From assembly GCF_000374425.1 (NCBI RefSeq), contig NZ_KB894360.1:62001-126000 (forward strand): a stretch of DNA of 64,000 nucleotides. Direction: 5' to 3'. A model generated the notes under the pieces. It worked only from the letters and a program-made list of their open reading frames with translations. It made no database searches and was not told where the DNA came from. Position 1 is the first letter of the stretch. Each line of letters starts with the position of its first letter. The position numbers were made by a program, and so were the translations under genes. The stretch is from Acinetobacter tjernbergiae DSM 14971 = CIP 107465 (GTDB lineage: Bacteria > Pseudomonadota > Gammaproteobacteria > Pseudomonadales > Moraxellaceae). Positions 35,501 to 43,803 of this stretch are shown here, one piece after another.

Positions 35501-36337
35501 CAACTGATTGATCGCATCAATGCTAAAGGCTATGGCTTAACCATGGGTCTACACACACGTATTGATGAAACTATCAACACTGTGATTCAACGTGCCGAAG
35601 TGGGTAATTTATATATCAACCGCAACATCGTAGGTGCTGTTGTTGGTGTGCAACCATTTGGTGGTGAAGGCTTATCAGGTACAGGTCCAAAAGCAGGTGG
35701 GCCACTGTATATGTATCGCTTGATGGAACATTGTTCAGATAAAGTTTTAGCAACACCATTTGCAGTTAAAGCTGAAATCTCTCACTTTGATGCTGTATCC
35801 AATGTTGCTTATCAAAACTTATTGTCTTGGGCAAAACAAAATATGCCTCAAGCAATTCCAATGATTCCAGCATTTGGTATTGGTAAGTTCTATGAGTTGC
35901 AAGGCCCTACGGGTGAAAGCAACCAATACATTATCTTACCTCGCCATCGTGTGCTTTCAATTGCAAATGATGAACGTGCCCAATTGCAACAACTCCTCGC
36001 AATTTTTGCGGTGGGTAGTTCTGCTGCGGTACAAAAAGACAATATGTTCTTGGCAAAACATCAGAAATCTTTACCAAAAGATATCTTAGCTGCAATCACC
36101 GTCATTTCAAGTATTGAAAAAGATGCTTTTGATGCGGTTTTACATCATGGTTCTGTCGAGCAATTGACTGACCTGCAAACCAAAATTGCGAACCGTTCTG
36201 GAGCAATCGTGGGCATTACTCATCTCAAGACAGATGAGCAGATTCCTCTAGAACGTCTAGTCATTGAACGCGCTATTAGTGTAAATACTGCTGCTGCCGG
36301 CGGTAATGCGAGTTTAATGACTTTATCTGAAGACTAG
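32576..36337 (+). CDS. putA: Bifunctional proline dehydrogenase / P5C dehydrogenase PutA
   Basis: 1253 residues from ATG 32576 (GGAA upstream; the TTG at 32558 is not needed). Converts proline to glutamate in two oxidation steps. The proline dehydrogenase barrel (~residues 140-470) includes GRGVYEGPGISIKLSALHPR (parts GPGISIKLSALHP), RLVKGAYWDSEIK and PQFATHNAQS. The aldehyde dehydrogenase domain (~520-1020) has CISPWNFPLAIF, the Glu in AETGGQNAM and catalytic Cys in SAGQRCSALRI. No N-terminal ribbon-helix-helix domain, so it does not self-repress. A C-terminal ~200-residue extension is present as in long PutAs. Confidence 0.96.
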   Translation: MNTLDTPAQMDTAHTNGYITEFKEKSEFEQRINTAWRRAEPEAVTELAEAANISLELDQKIYELAFSLAHNLRERKSSAGKAGIVQGLLQEFSLSSQEGVALMCLAEALLRIPDTATRDLLIRDKINQGNWKEHLGQSNLMFVNAAAWGLMLTGKLMETPKQTSLSSVLTGLLARSGRGIIRKAVDVAMRMMGEQFVTGETINEALEHAKPFEHKGFRYSYDMLGEAALTDHDAERYYNDYTQAIHAIGKASNGRGVYEGPGISIKLSALHPRYQRAQIDRVHYELYNKVFALACLAKQYDIGLNIDAEESERLEISLELLERLCFEPKLANWKGIGFVIQAYQKRCFFVVDYIVDLAKRSNKRLMIRLVKGAYWDSEIKKAQIEGMTDYPVFTRKVHTDLSYIACAKKLLAAPDQVYPQFATHNAQSLATIYTLADPSKYYPGQYEFQCLHGMGEPLYEQVVGSKEDNKLGVPCRVYAPVGNHETLLAYLVRRLLENGANTSFVNRIADKTLKVEDLIQSPIKDIQTSAKEEGQLGLKHPAIPLPHDLYPLRPNSNGFDLNNDQPLTDLDATAQKLRSHVWKSAPLLGFESTVHDESNALAITNPAQNSEIVGHVNEATSADVQLALEAAVQAEQSWAATNKTERAACLKRAADLMEAHIQELMVLLCRESGKTYANAIAEVREAVDFLRYYATQIENLPTNAQVKPLGTVLCISPWNFPLAIFSGQIAAALVSGNCVIAKPAEQTPLIAAQAVQMLWEAGVPHGVVQLIPGRGETVGAQLSQDDRIQGIMFTGSTEVAKILQKTVAKRLSPNGQPIPLIAETGGQNAMIVDSSALTEQVVLDVVSSAFDSAGQRCSALRILCVQEDSAATVIKMLKGAMQQLIVGNPAILKTDIGPVIDTEAKQTIDTHIQKMKSKGYPVHQLMFNDAASQQALAQGTFVPPTAIELPNLDDLEREVFGPVLHIITYKYGELEQLIDRINAKGYGLTMGLHTRIDETINTVIQRAEVGNLYINRNIVGAVVGVQPFGGEGLSGTGPKAGGPLYMYRLMEHCSDKVLATPFAVKAEISHFDAVSNVAYQNLLSWAKQNMPQAIPMIPAFGIGKFYELQGPTGESNQYIILPRHRVLSIANDERAQLQQLLAIFAVGSSAAVQKDNMFLAKHQKSLPKDILAAITVISSIEKDAFDAVLHHGSVEQLTDLQTKIANRSGAIVGITHLKTDEQIPLERLVIERAISVNTAAAGGNASLMTLSED

Positions 36338-36360
36338 GTTTATAGTCTTCAATCTCCCAG

Positions 36361-36395
36361 CCCGAATCATGTTTACATGGTTCGGGTTTTTATTT
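36361..36395. terminator. Terminator after putA
   Basis: CCCGAATCATGT / ACATGGTTCGGG with tail TTTTTATTT, between convergent putA and the 36394 gene. Confidence 0.85.
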
Positions 36396-36768
36396 AAAAA
36401 GAATCACTCGGATTCCCATATTTTTTCCTTTGCCACTCAAAGGTTATACCAAGCTTTTCCCTAGCAAGATCAATAATAACTCCTGCTTCCCACTCAAATG
36501 TATTTTGCCCATTAGATGAGAATTTTTGGCAAAGTGTTGCTCCTACTGGATCATTCTCCGAGATTAATTCTGCAATCCATGCACCCGAGTTATAAAAATC
36601 ATATCGAGAAATTAAATAATCATAAAAATCTAAAACCTGAATCCACATACGATTAGGAATATATCTCATAAATAAATCCATTTTTTGACCATCTAATGAT
36701 GCTACAAAATCATCCACGACATCTATTAGAGTTGATTGACCTCGTATTAACATACTCTTCTTTACCAT
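36394..36768 (-). CDS. Hypothetical protein
   Basis: 124 residues, ATG 36768, no signal peptide or membrane segment. Helical, with tryptophan-containing blocks SGAWIAELISENDPVG and TFEWEAGVIIDLAREKLG. I recognise no family. It is a single-gene unit convergent with putA. Confidence 0.6.
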   Translation of the reverse strand: MVKKSMLIRGQSTLIDVVDDFVASLDGQKMDLFMRYIPNRMWIQVLDFYDYLISRYDFYNSGAWIAELISENDPVGATLCQKFSSNGQNTFEWEAGVIIDLAREKLGITFEWQRKKYGNPSDSF

Positions 36769-37089
36769 TTTAAAGTTCGAAACCCATCTAAAGTATAGAA
36801 ATAGATAAGCTCAATCTAATTATTAATTCAAATGCTATAATTTTGACACATTATTAGATTGTCCGAATATTGCTGAAAACTTGCTTTAGATTGTAAAAAC
36901 TCATCTATTTAGCAAAAAGAATAGCGATTTTTTAAATCCAACAACTCAATTTATTCATGTTTTTATATGAGGCATAAAATAATTACTACTGGCACAATTT
37001 GAACATCACTAAATAATGACTTTAACCACACACTCATCTTATTTTTTGATACCATTCCCTCTTTAGTTTTACCTACAGTTTTCTTTTTT
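36769..37089. other. Intergenic promoter region of trmA
   Basis: About 320 AT-rich bases between divergent genes, with no gene or repeat. Presumably promoters for both. Confidence 0.4.
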
Positions 37090-38175
37090 ATGACCGTATC
37101 CTACCAACAGCAACTTCAAGAGAAAGTTGAACGAATCACCACACAATTCGCATCGTTCACCCCACAAACTTTAGAAGTATTTCAATCGCCTGAACAACAT
37201 TTCCGTATGCGTGCAGAATTTCGTATCTGGCATACCGAAGATGATTTGTTCTATGCCATGTTTGAACGTGCTGAGGATGGTAAGCAAAAAGAAGTCGTCC
37301 GTGTTGATGCGTTTCCAATTGCAGACCGTAGCATTAACGGCTTAATGCCGCGCTTACTGCAAGAACTAAAAGCAACACCCATTTTATCGCAACGTATTTT
37401 TGAAGCAGATTTCCTCGCTACTTTAAGTGGTGAGATGTTAGTGACTTTGATCTACCATCGTAAATTAGATGCTGATTGGGAAATCGCTGCAAAAGCACTC
37501 GCTGAAAAACTCAATATTAAGATTATGGGACGTAGTCGTGGTCAAAAGGTCATTATTGGTGAGGACTATGTCGTAGAACAACTTAACGTTCATGGACGGT
37601 CTTTTAAATATAAGCAAATTGAAAGTAGCTTTACTCAACCCAATGCCCAAGTGTGCCGAAACATGCTTGAATGGGCATGTGATGCTGCTGAAGGCGCGAA
37701 AAAAGACCTTTTAGAGCTGTACTGTGGCAATGGTAATTTTACCCTGCCATTATCGTTAAAATTTAAACGTGTATTGGCAACAGAACTGGCAAAATCTTCG
37801 GTTTATGCAGCGCAATGGAATATTGAACAAAACCAAATCGAAAATATTCAGGTTGCACGCTTATCTGCTGAAGAATTTACCCAAGCATATCAAGGTGAAC
37901 GTGAATTTAGACGTTTGCAAGAAGCCGATATTGATATTCAAAGTTATGACTTTGACACGGTTTTTGTAGATCCGCCACGTGCAGGGATTGATGACGAAAC
38001 GCTTAAATTATTACAAGGTTTTGAGCGTATTATTTACATTTCATGCAACCCTGATACTTTACATGACAATTTAAAAACATTGACTCAAACGCATCGCGTC
38101 ACTAAGTTCGCCATGTTCGATCAATTCCCTTTTACACATCATGTTGAATCAGGCGTATTACTAGAAAAGATTTAA
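37090..38175 (+). CDS. trmA: tRNA (uracil-5-)-methyltransferase TrmA
   Basis: 361 residues. It makes m5U54 in the T-loop of tRNAs with SAM as donor. Motif [16 protein letters not shown], substrate-binding [10 protein letters not shown], and the nucleophilic cysteine in [11 protein letters not shown], with the final base glutamate in HVESGVLL. No TRAM domain or iron-sulfur cysteines at the N-terminus, which separates TrmA from RlmC/RlmD. Confidence 0.95.
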   Translation: MTVSYQQQLQEKVERITTQFASFTPQTLEVFQSPEQHFRMRAEFRIWHTEDDLFYAMFERAEDGKQKEVVRVDAFPIADRSINGLMPRLLQELKATPILSQRIFEADFLATLSGEMLVTLIYHRKLDADWEIAAKALAEKLNIKIMGRSRGQKVIIGEDYVVEQLNVHGRSFKYKQIESSFTQPNAQVCRNMLEWACDAAEGAKKDLLELYCGNGNFTLPLSLKFKRVLATELAKSSVYAAQWNIEQNQIENIQVARLSAEEFTQAYQGEREFRRLQEADIDIQSYDFDTVFVDPPRAGIDDETLKLLQGFERIIYISCNPDTLHDNLKTLTQTHRVTKFAMFDQFPFTHHVESGVLLEKI

Positions 38176-38435
38176 ACAAATTATTGCAAAGTAAGTATTA
38201 TAAATAGAGAGTTCATATAACTCTCTATTTTTTATTAAAGTTTATCTGTTGCATCCATTTAAAAAAATGATATTTATCAAAGTCAAATTCATCAATTTGT
38301 CACAATTCCGTTAAAAAATTAAATAGTTATCGAAATAACTGAAGTTCAACTGCTGCTTTTATCACTTAAGCTGACTTGTATTTTATTTTAAAGTGGCTAT
38401 ATTTCGATCTATGTTAGGTTGTATATGAAGGCTCT

Positions 38436-38663
38436 ATGAGTTTTTGGCAAAAATTGTTGAATGCAGATCAGCAATATAATGAACATAAGAATCAGACTTC
38501 TTGTGTTGAAAATGATTATTCTTGCAAATCAAATGAACAATTACTGGATGCTTTAGTAAAAGCAACCGATGACGATGTAATCCAAGGCATCAAAAAAGTC
38601 CTGATTTCTCGAGGCTATAGTCGTAAAGAGCTTCTTGCACTGATCAAGTCGCCAATCCAATAA
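38436..38663 (+). CDS. Small hypothetical protein
   Basis: 75 residues, SD AAGG five bases before ATG 38436. Soluble and helical: MSFWQKLLNADQQY at the start and a C-terminal helix-turn-helix-sized segment GIKKVLISRGYSRKELLALI. It ends before a 33-base perfect hairpin. Function unknown. Confidence 0.65.
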   Translation: MSFWQKLLNADQQYNEHKNQTSCVENDYSCKSNEQLLDALVKATDDDVIQGIKKVLISRGYSRKELLALIKSPIQ

Positions 38664-38674
38664 AAATAAATTCC

Positions 38675-38707
38675 CCCCTAATCTTCTGATGATCAGAAGA
38701 TTAGGGG
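38675..38707. terminator. Perfect inverted repeat between convergent genes
   Basis: A 16-bp stem CCCCTAATCTTCTGAT with its exact complement, one base between. It sits midway between stops at 38663 and 38709. No U-tract on either side, so it may act as a transcript-end stabiliser as much as a terminator. Confidence 0.6.
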
Positions 38708-38708
38708 C

Positions 38709-39449
38709 TCATGACTTACAATTCTTTTGAGCAACCTCGGCTACGATCGGTCCTAAATTAAAACGCTTATCATGGCGTTTAGTTTGTGCCGAATATAAAC
38801 TTGAAATCGAACCATCTAGATATAGTGCATTTTCAATTTTTAAATGCTGCTGAAAGAATTGGGCAAGCTGATAAAAATTAACCCGTTGCTGTGAGATCAC
38901 AAAGTACAGTTGATTATTTTTAATTCCAACACCATTTCTTATTTTTAAAGAATTTGAATCGGCTAAAAATTGGCTATTGATTTTCGCCTTATAAACCAAC
39001 ATTGGTCCAGATTGTGTCGCAAACTGCGCCTTGAATCCATCAGATTTATAATCTCTTGTTGTTTTAATCACAGCATATTTATTGTTCCAAGCAACAACCC
39101 CATTTGGTTGCATAAAAAAATTACCAAAACCTGCCGCCTCATTTAGCCCAATAATTTGTTTACCCTGTTCGATATACAAACCTACAGGTTGGAAATCTGG
39201 GTGATACATCCCTGCATTCATTGCAAAATTTAACTGTTCACATGCTGGAAGTACGTTTTGAATATGAGAGAATTTCTGATAATAATGTTCAGTTTTTGGA
39301 TTCTTTAAAAACAATCGAAGTTGTTGTAGATGCTCGACTTTGATTACATCGTAAGAAATATCATCTACTTGAATCGTTTGTTGTTGCATCGCATATGCAT
39401 AAGGAATAAACAAACCAATCCATGAAGCTATAAGCCATTTTCTAAGCAT
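38709..39449 (-). CDS. Exported phosphodiester glycosidase-family protein
   Basis: 246 residues with a signal peptide (cleavage after AYA, ~20). The mature part matches the NAGPA/phosphodiester glycosidase domain (PF09992): FAMNAGMYHPDFQPVGLYIE (parts AMNAGMYHPDF, PVGLYIEQGKQ), GFGNFFMQPNGVV, TQSGPMLVYK, RNGVGIKNNQLYFVIS and ALYLDGSISSLY. Predicted periplasmic hydrolase acting on phosphate-linked sugars; substrate unknown. Confidence 0.85.
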   Translation of the reverse strand: MLRKWLIASWIGLFIPYAYAMQQQTIQVDDISYDVIKVEHLQQLRLFLKNPKTEHYYQKFSHIQNVLPACEQLNFAMNAGMYHPDFQPVGLYIEQGKQIIGLNEAAGFGNFFMQPNGVVAWNNKYAVIKTTRDYKSDGFKAQFATQSGPMLVYKAKINSQFLADSNSLKIRNGVGIKNNQLYFVISQQRVNFYQLAQFFQQHLKIENALYLDGSISSLYSAQTKRHDKRFNLGPIVAEVAQKNCKS

Positions 39450-39614
39450 AGTTTAATATTGTTCAAATCGACCGATCCCATTCTCCCACAGTGTGATAAT
39501 GCATAAAAAGACTGGATACAATCTATACACACAATCTTATAGTTCAGCGTGTAAATAAACTCGATTGATTCATATTTTTTTATTAAAATACACTTGTAAA
39601 TACAATGACCTTGT

Positions 39615-40154
39615 ATGAGTATGCAGCAAACACAACAACATTTCCCACTCGGCACACATCTAATCGTCAAACACTTTGGTTATAGCCATCATGGTATTTA
39701 TGCAGGTCGTGGACGTGTCATTCACTATTCTGGTTTTGCACATGTTTTCAAAAAGCATCCTATCGAAATAACATCAATTCAACGCTTTGCTCGTGGAAAA
39801 CCAATTTATACGAGAGACTATCCATCTCCTCGTTACAAAGCCAAAGCAATTGTTCGGCGCATGCGTTCACGCATGCATGAAAATCAGTATCATTTGATTA
39901 TTAACAATTGCGAACACTTGTGTACGTGGGCAATCACAGGTATTGAATCGAGTACGCAAGTTGTACGCATGCAACGTCGACTTGCGACCATTGGCTATGT
40001 CAGCTCAATTATGAGTTATATGAATAGTCTAATGCTGACCATTGCTACAGCTTGCTTTGCGATCGTACTATACATCAAACTTATACTAAGACGCCAAGCA
40101 AAAAAATCCATTCCAGTACATTTACAGCTCAAAGGAAAAGAGCCAAAAAAATAA
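39615..40154 (+). CDS. LRAT-like (NlpC/P60 superfamily) membrane-anchored protein
   Basis: 179 residues. HFGYSHHGIYAGRGRVIHY supplies the conserved His pair and NNCEHLCTWA the catalytic Cys of the lecithin:retinol acyltransferase-type domain (PF04970), in the permuted order usual for this group. One C-terminal membrane helix (about 138-157) is followed by a basic tail. Bacterial members are thought to be acyltransferases or hydrolases on lipids; the substrate here is unknown. Single gene, ATG 39615. Confidence 0.8.
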   Translation: MSMQQTQQHFPLGTHLIVKHFGYSHHGIYAGRGRVIHYSGFAHVFKKHPIEITSIQRFARGKPIYTRDYPSPRYKAKAIVRRMRSRMHENQYHLIINNCEHLCTWAITGIESSTQVVRMQRRLATIGYVSSIMSYMNSLMLTIATACFAIVLYIKLILRRQAKKSIPVHLQLKGKEPKK

Positions 40155-40254
40155 TTTCTTTCGTATTTAAATAGAGTAAAATTCACACAACCATTTACAT
40201 CTATTCCTGTATCCACTATATTTGTTTCGGTACAGTTTGTATCACTTCCATGTT

Positions 40255-40287
40255 GAGGGTTCTATGTTGGAGATAGCAGTAATCTGA
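40255..40287 (+). promoter_or_regulatory. Candidate leader peptide MLEIAVI upstream of topAI pseudogene
   Basis: A very strong SD (GAGGG 40255-40259) is followed 4 bases later by ATG 40264 and a seven-codon frame, MLEIAVI, ending TGA TAA. No long ORF uses this SD. In E. coli the topAI gene is preceded by a leader peptide gene, toiL, through which ribosome-targeting antibiotics control topAI. Several overlapping hairpins (40290-40320; AGGCTAAAAGCCT near 40338) lie between this frame and the topAI start. That it works the same way is inference. Confidence 0.5.
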
Positions 40288-40385
40288 TAACCATATTTCA
40301 ATGAAAATTTGAAATGGGTTATCAACGCGAATTTTCAGGCTAAAAGCCTAGCTTTGCTTTTGATTACTTATATCAGGATTCCAAC

Positions 40386-40643
40386 ATGAACCTATCCAAG
40401 TCTGAACAATAGAGTTTACACGTCTTAGCAAAAGGCGGAAAAATCGTAAAACTCAAAAATGAATCAGGACAACTCATCGCTGTAGAATGCTATAGCCGTG
40501 AAGGTTTTTTATTAACTGATTGCACGGTTGAAGTTTTCAAAACGTTAAAAAAGAAAAAACTCATCAAATCAGCAGATGGTCAACCCTATCAAATCAATTT
40601 GAATGGTCTCAGGTCTGTACGTCCACAATTAGATAACCGCTAA
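40386..40643 (+). pseudogene. topAI: topAI (yjhX) toxin gene with premature stop at codon 9
   Basis: The frame from ATG 40386 (AGGA seven bases upstream) reads MNLSKSEQ, then TAG (40410-40412), then [52 protein letters not shown] and ends RPQLDNR, 85 codons in total. This is YjhX/UPF0386 along its full length. In E. coli this protein is TopAI, an inhibitor of topoisomerase I. Apart from the single stop the sequence is intact, so inactivation looks recent. The antitoxin gene yjhQ follows 53 bases later. Confidence 0.85.
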
Positions 40644-40696
40644 TTGATGAATAAATTGAAGAAGATAATATCCAATACTATTTTAGGTTTTTAAAT

Positions 40697-41221
40697 ATGA
40701 ATATTCATATCCGCAATGAACAAATGGCTGACATTCAAGCTATTTTTGATTTAACTGAGGTGGCATTTAGAGAGCAAGAATACTCTAGTCATACTGAGCA
40801 ATTTATTGTGAATGCTTTACGTGACTCCAATCAATTAACCGTTTCTTTAGTCGCTGAAAATGATCAGAACATTGTAGGACATATTGCTTTATCCCCTGTT
40901 CAAATCTCTGACAGGACAAAAGGCTGGTATGGTTTAGGTCCAATTTCAGTTTTGCCTAAGTACCAAGCACAAGGCATTGGTTCTCAATTGATGAAAGCAG
41001 GTTTAGTAGCACTTAAAGACCTACAAGCTGCTGGCTGTGTCTTACTGGGTGATCCACAATATTACGGTAGATTTGGTTTTAAAGCGGATACAAGACTTAT
41101 TTTAGAAGGAGTGCCTGCTGAATATTTCCAAATCCTAACTTTTTCAGAAATAGTTCCAACAGGTTATGTCACTTATGCAGACGCATTTAATGCAACAGAG
41201 AGTTCACCATCCACTGTATAA
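40697..41221 (+). CDS. yjhQ: GNAT acetyltransferase YjhQ, TopAI antitoxin
   Basis: 174 residues. The GNAT fold with the acetyl-CoA loop LGPISVLPKYQAQGIGSQLM (motif A Q-x-x-G-I-G) and the late GDPQYYGRFGF block typical of the YjhQ/predicted N-acetyltransferase group. In E. coli yjhQ lies just after yjhX and neutralises TopAI. Here it keeps that position and an intact frame, although the toxin frame is interrupted. Confidence 0.85.
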   Translation: MNIHIRNEQMADIQAIFDLTEVAFREQEYSSHTEQFIVNALRDSNQLTVSLVAENDQNIVGHIALSPVQISDRTKGWYGLGPISVLPKYQAQGIGSQLMKAGLVALKDLQAAGCVLLGDPQYYGRFGFKADTRLILEGVPAEYFQILTFSEIVPTGYVTYADAFNATESSPSTV

Positions 41222-41395
41222 AACTATAAGTATACACCAATCTCAATTTTATAAAATATTAATTTTATAAAAATCAAATAGATAATATTATTTTTATGTT
41301 TTTCAACCCCTCCCACCCCCCTTTATCAAAGCGGGACTGGGAGGGGTATTGTCTGAATTAAAACCTGTTTTAAGTTGAGATTGACGTAAGCATGT

Positions 41396-42034
41396 TTATT
41401 TGATCGTATTAAAATTTTCTGAAAAGTAAAAAATTTCTGATTTAGTTATCGGGTATGGCTTACCATTAATAATAAGTGGAAGAAATTTTGCTTGCTTACG
41501 AAATTCGTTTAAAACATAGTTATCTAGTTCTGTAAGCCCACTACTTTTTTCAATTTTTGCAATTGTTAAATTTCCATTATTATCTGCTTCTGAATAAATA
41601 GTAATAAACCTACTCTTCCCTTTAATATCATTAATATTAACTTTGATATTTGGTTTTTTTTCGAACTCTGGTTCTCTTGAGAGAAAAAATTTAAATGGTT
41701 GCTCAACTTTAATTCTATAAAATATTCCATTTTCTTGGTAAGGATAGAAACTAGACTTCATAGTTTTATCTAGTATTTTTTGATCTAATTTCTCTATTCC
41801 AGTACTTCTAATTATTTTTGCATCAACCATATCACCTTTTACATTTGTCTCTATTTCGATTAAAGCCTCTCTATCATACCCCTCAAGTTCAGCCGATTTA
41901 AGGGTAATTCTAGGGGACCATTTCCATTTCACATCAGGAATACTACTAATCTCATCTGTACCCCTACTATTAGAATAAACATTAGTAGTGATAAAGCATG
42001 TCATACACAGAAAGATAGAACTTAAAATTTTCAT
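41396..42034 (-). CDS. Exported protein with two TonB C-terminal-like domains
   Basis: 212 residues. Signal peptide (1-22, cleavage after VYS). Two repeats of the TonB_C pattern: ALIEIETNVKGDMVDAKIIRSTG (parts ALIEIETNVKGDM, DAKIIRSTGIEKLD) at ~50-85 and ITIYSEADNNGNLTIAKIEKSSG (parts NGNLTIAKIEKSSGLTELD) at ~140-175. No membrane anchor or proline-rich linker, so it is a periplasmic relative and not TonB itself. Related to the single-domain lipoprotein at 21013-21435. Confidence 0.7.
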   Translation of the reverse strand: MKILSSIFLCMTCFITTNVYSNSRGTDEISSIPDVKWKWSPRITLKSAELEGYDREALIEIETNVKGDMVDAKIIRSTGIEKLDQKILDKTMKSSFYPYQENGIFYRIKVEQPFKFFLSREPEFEKKPNIKVNINDIKGKSRFITIYSEADNNGNLTIAKIEKSSGLTELDNYVLNEFRKQAKFLPLIINGKPYPITKSEIFYFSENFNTIK

Positions 42035-42351
42035 CTGATGCCTTTAGATTTATTTGGTTTTTCACAAAAAAGAGTTTTCAATTTGAAAAATATATCTAAT
42101 ATATTTCATATAACATTGAAGAACCATAAATTCCTCTATTAGAAGCTATTCTCTATAATTTTAATATTTTTCTCAAATAGATTTTTATAAATTTCTTACA
42201 AAATTTTCTAATTTAAATTAATCTACCCTTAATCAAGGTTATTCCCTTTTTTAAACCCAATAAATTGTATTTATGCTATTTTACTTGTGAAATAAAAAGT
42301 AATTACATTTTAAATATAAAAAAGGTTTATAAAATTAATTATAAACCTTTG
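42035..42351. other. Intergenic AT-rich region left of the IS
   Basis: No gene. It contains a terminator-like hairpin at 42321-42350 (AAAGGTTTAT / ATAAACCTTT). The hairpin may be the original terminator downstream of yceI before insertion of the IS and the element. Confidence 0.5.
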
Positions 42352-42357
42352 TAATTA

Positions 42358-43331
42358 ACCCGAATCCTGTTTAAGCCAAGGATTCCATAATTTGAATTTT
42401 TGGCTTATTTCGTTGGGTTAATTGATATGCGCATAACGATGCGTAAATCCCTCTTAGAAATCCATGAATACTACGTGCTTTACTCGTCACTAAATTGTAT
42501 TGTCCTTTCAATAAGCTGAATAACGTTTCTATTTTATTACGTTGTTTTAAGTGATATTCATCTGATACACAGAGTTGAACAGACTGCATATTCTTTCGAT
42601 GATAGGTAATCAAATCAATACCTTGACTTTTTAATCTGCTTTTTAATTCTTGGCTGATATAGCCACGATCCGCATAAAGCTTTGCTTCTAAGCCTTCAAC
42701 CAAATGTTCAACCATTTTGATGTCAGAAATATGCCCATTCGATAAAGCAGAACAAGTGATTTCACCCAATTGATTCATCCCGATATGTAATTTACAGCCA
42801 TAAAACCAGCCCATCGAGCTTTTACCACGTGATGCAATTTTGGCTAATGATTTATGGCGTTGAATCCGTTGATTTTTACAGACAGGTAAAGTGGTTGAAT
42901 CAACCCATAAATATTGGCTACGTTGGCCTTTCATTAAGGCGACATGTAAAGCATGTAGTGCCAATTGATGCATATTGATGAGGTGAATCATTCGTTGGTA
43001 ACAGGGTAAGGTTTTAAATAAATGACTTTTATCTTCCGTTAACCATGTGAAAAAGGCTTTGAAATTACTGAAGTGAGAACACTTATACCAAATGGCGATA
43101 AAATTGATTTCTGAGAGGCTCAATTGGGCTGGTCGAATTCTTATAGAGTGACGACTTTGTTTAAGAAATTTCCAATAAGTTGCTTCAAATTTAAGAAAGA
43201 AATCATCGATTACACAGAATAATTCGGTACTATTGAACATTAGGACTAGAGCTTTAAGTTTGGTGTGGTAACTCAACTGATGGCTCTAGTCCTCTTATTT
43301 TTCAAGTCAATTTCTTATCCGAGATTCGGGT
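42358..43331 (-). mobile_element. IS982-family insertion sequence, 974 bp, with TAATTA duplication
   Basis: Ends match as inverted repeats starting ACCCGAATC (42358-42366; complement ending 43331), the standard terminus of Acinetobacter IS982 elements. Flanks TAATTA (42352-42357 and 43332-43337) are a 6-bp target duplication. The transposase is intact. The right end lies only 13 bases from the left att repeat of the neighbouring phage element. Confidence 0.9.
42371..43240 (-). CDS. IS982-family transposase
   Basis: 289 residues from ATG 43240 (MFNSTELFCVIDDFF), also readable from TTG 43276. DDE transposase: QYLWVDSTTLPVCKNQRIQR carries the first Asp, GWFYGCKLHIGMNQLGEI, LYADRGYISQELKSRL the second Asp and RNKIETLFSLLKGQYNL the Glu. 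No frameshift or stop, so it may be active. Confidence 0.92.
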   Translation of the reverse strand: MFNSTELFCVIDDFFLKFEATYWKFLKQSRHSIRIRPAQLSLSEINFIAIWYKCSHFSNFKAFFTWLTEDKSHLFKTLPCYQRMIHLINMHQLALHALHVALMKGQRSQYLWVDSTTLPVCKNQRIQRHKSLAKIASRGKSSMGWFYGCKLHIGMNQLGEITCSALSNGHISDIKMVEHLVEGLEAKLYADRGYISQELKSRLKSQGIDLITYHRKNMQSVQLCVSDEYHLKQRNKIETLFSLLKGQYNLVTSKARSIHGFLRGIYASLCAYQLTQRNKPKIQIMESLA

Positions 43332-43344
43332 TAATTAACAAACA

Positions 43345-43406
43345 TTACTTCGCAGCAGTTGCTTCAGTTGTAATATTTACAGTGATTTTGTCACCTACAT
43401 TCGGAA
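43345..43406 (-). repeat. Left att repeat, copy of the yceI 3' end
   Basis: 62 bases matching 49258-49319 with two mismatches, including a 50-base identical core. On the minus strand it encodes the last 17 codons and stop of YceI (VGDKITVNITTEATAAK). The lysine codon differs (AAG vs AAA), a silent change. This is the left end of the 43.3-49.3 kb element. Confidence 0.9.
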
Positions 43407-43445
43407 TATAATATAAAATACATATATTCAAATACTTAAATACAA

Positions 43446-43466
43446 TTGGCGAAATATTGGCGTAAA
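43446..43466 (+). repeat. Integrase arm-type repeat pair, left end of yceI element
   Basis: TTGGCGAAA and TTGGCGTAA, 11 bases apart, 40 bases inside the left att. Same motif as at the other integrase elements in the window. Confidence 0.6.
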
Positions 43467-43576
43467 TATGGGTTATCCACAGTCATTAAAAACAACAAAA
43501 CCGACAAGCTTTTAAACTATGTCGGCATGAACTAAAGGTTATTATAAATGCAAAACAATAACAATGAGGATTTGGT

Positions 43577-43711
43577 ATGCGCTACTTCTACATAAAGAAA
43601 GGAAAGCAATATCTGCATATCAAGCAGTATGTCTATAAGTGTTATCAAGAATTTTTACTAATGCTGCACACACTGCAAGCAAACACTGATATTGACGTTA
43701 GTTTTAATTGA
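43577..43711 (+). CDS. Small basic phage protein (44 aa)
   Basis: ATG 43577 with GAGGA eight bases upstream, stop TGA 43709-43711. The product MRYFYIKKGKQYLHIKQYVY is basic and aromatic at its start, with a helical C-terminus. Good SD and position at the left end of the element support it; function unknown. Confidence 0.5.
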   Translation: MRYFYIKKGKQYLHIKQYVYKCYQEFLLMLHTLQANTDIDVSFN

Positions 43712-43803
43712 GTGAGCTGTGCAGCCTGAGAATAATAAACAAGCCACACATACAAGAATTGCTATTTTTGATCTTTTGCAATGTATTGAGATGTGGCTTT
43801 TCA

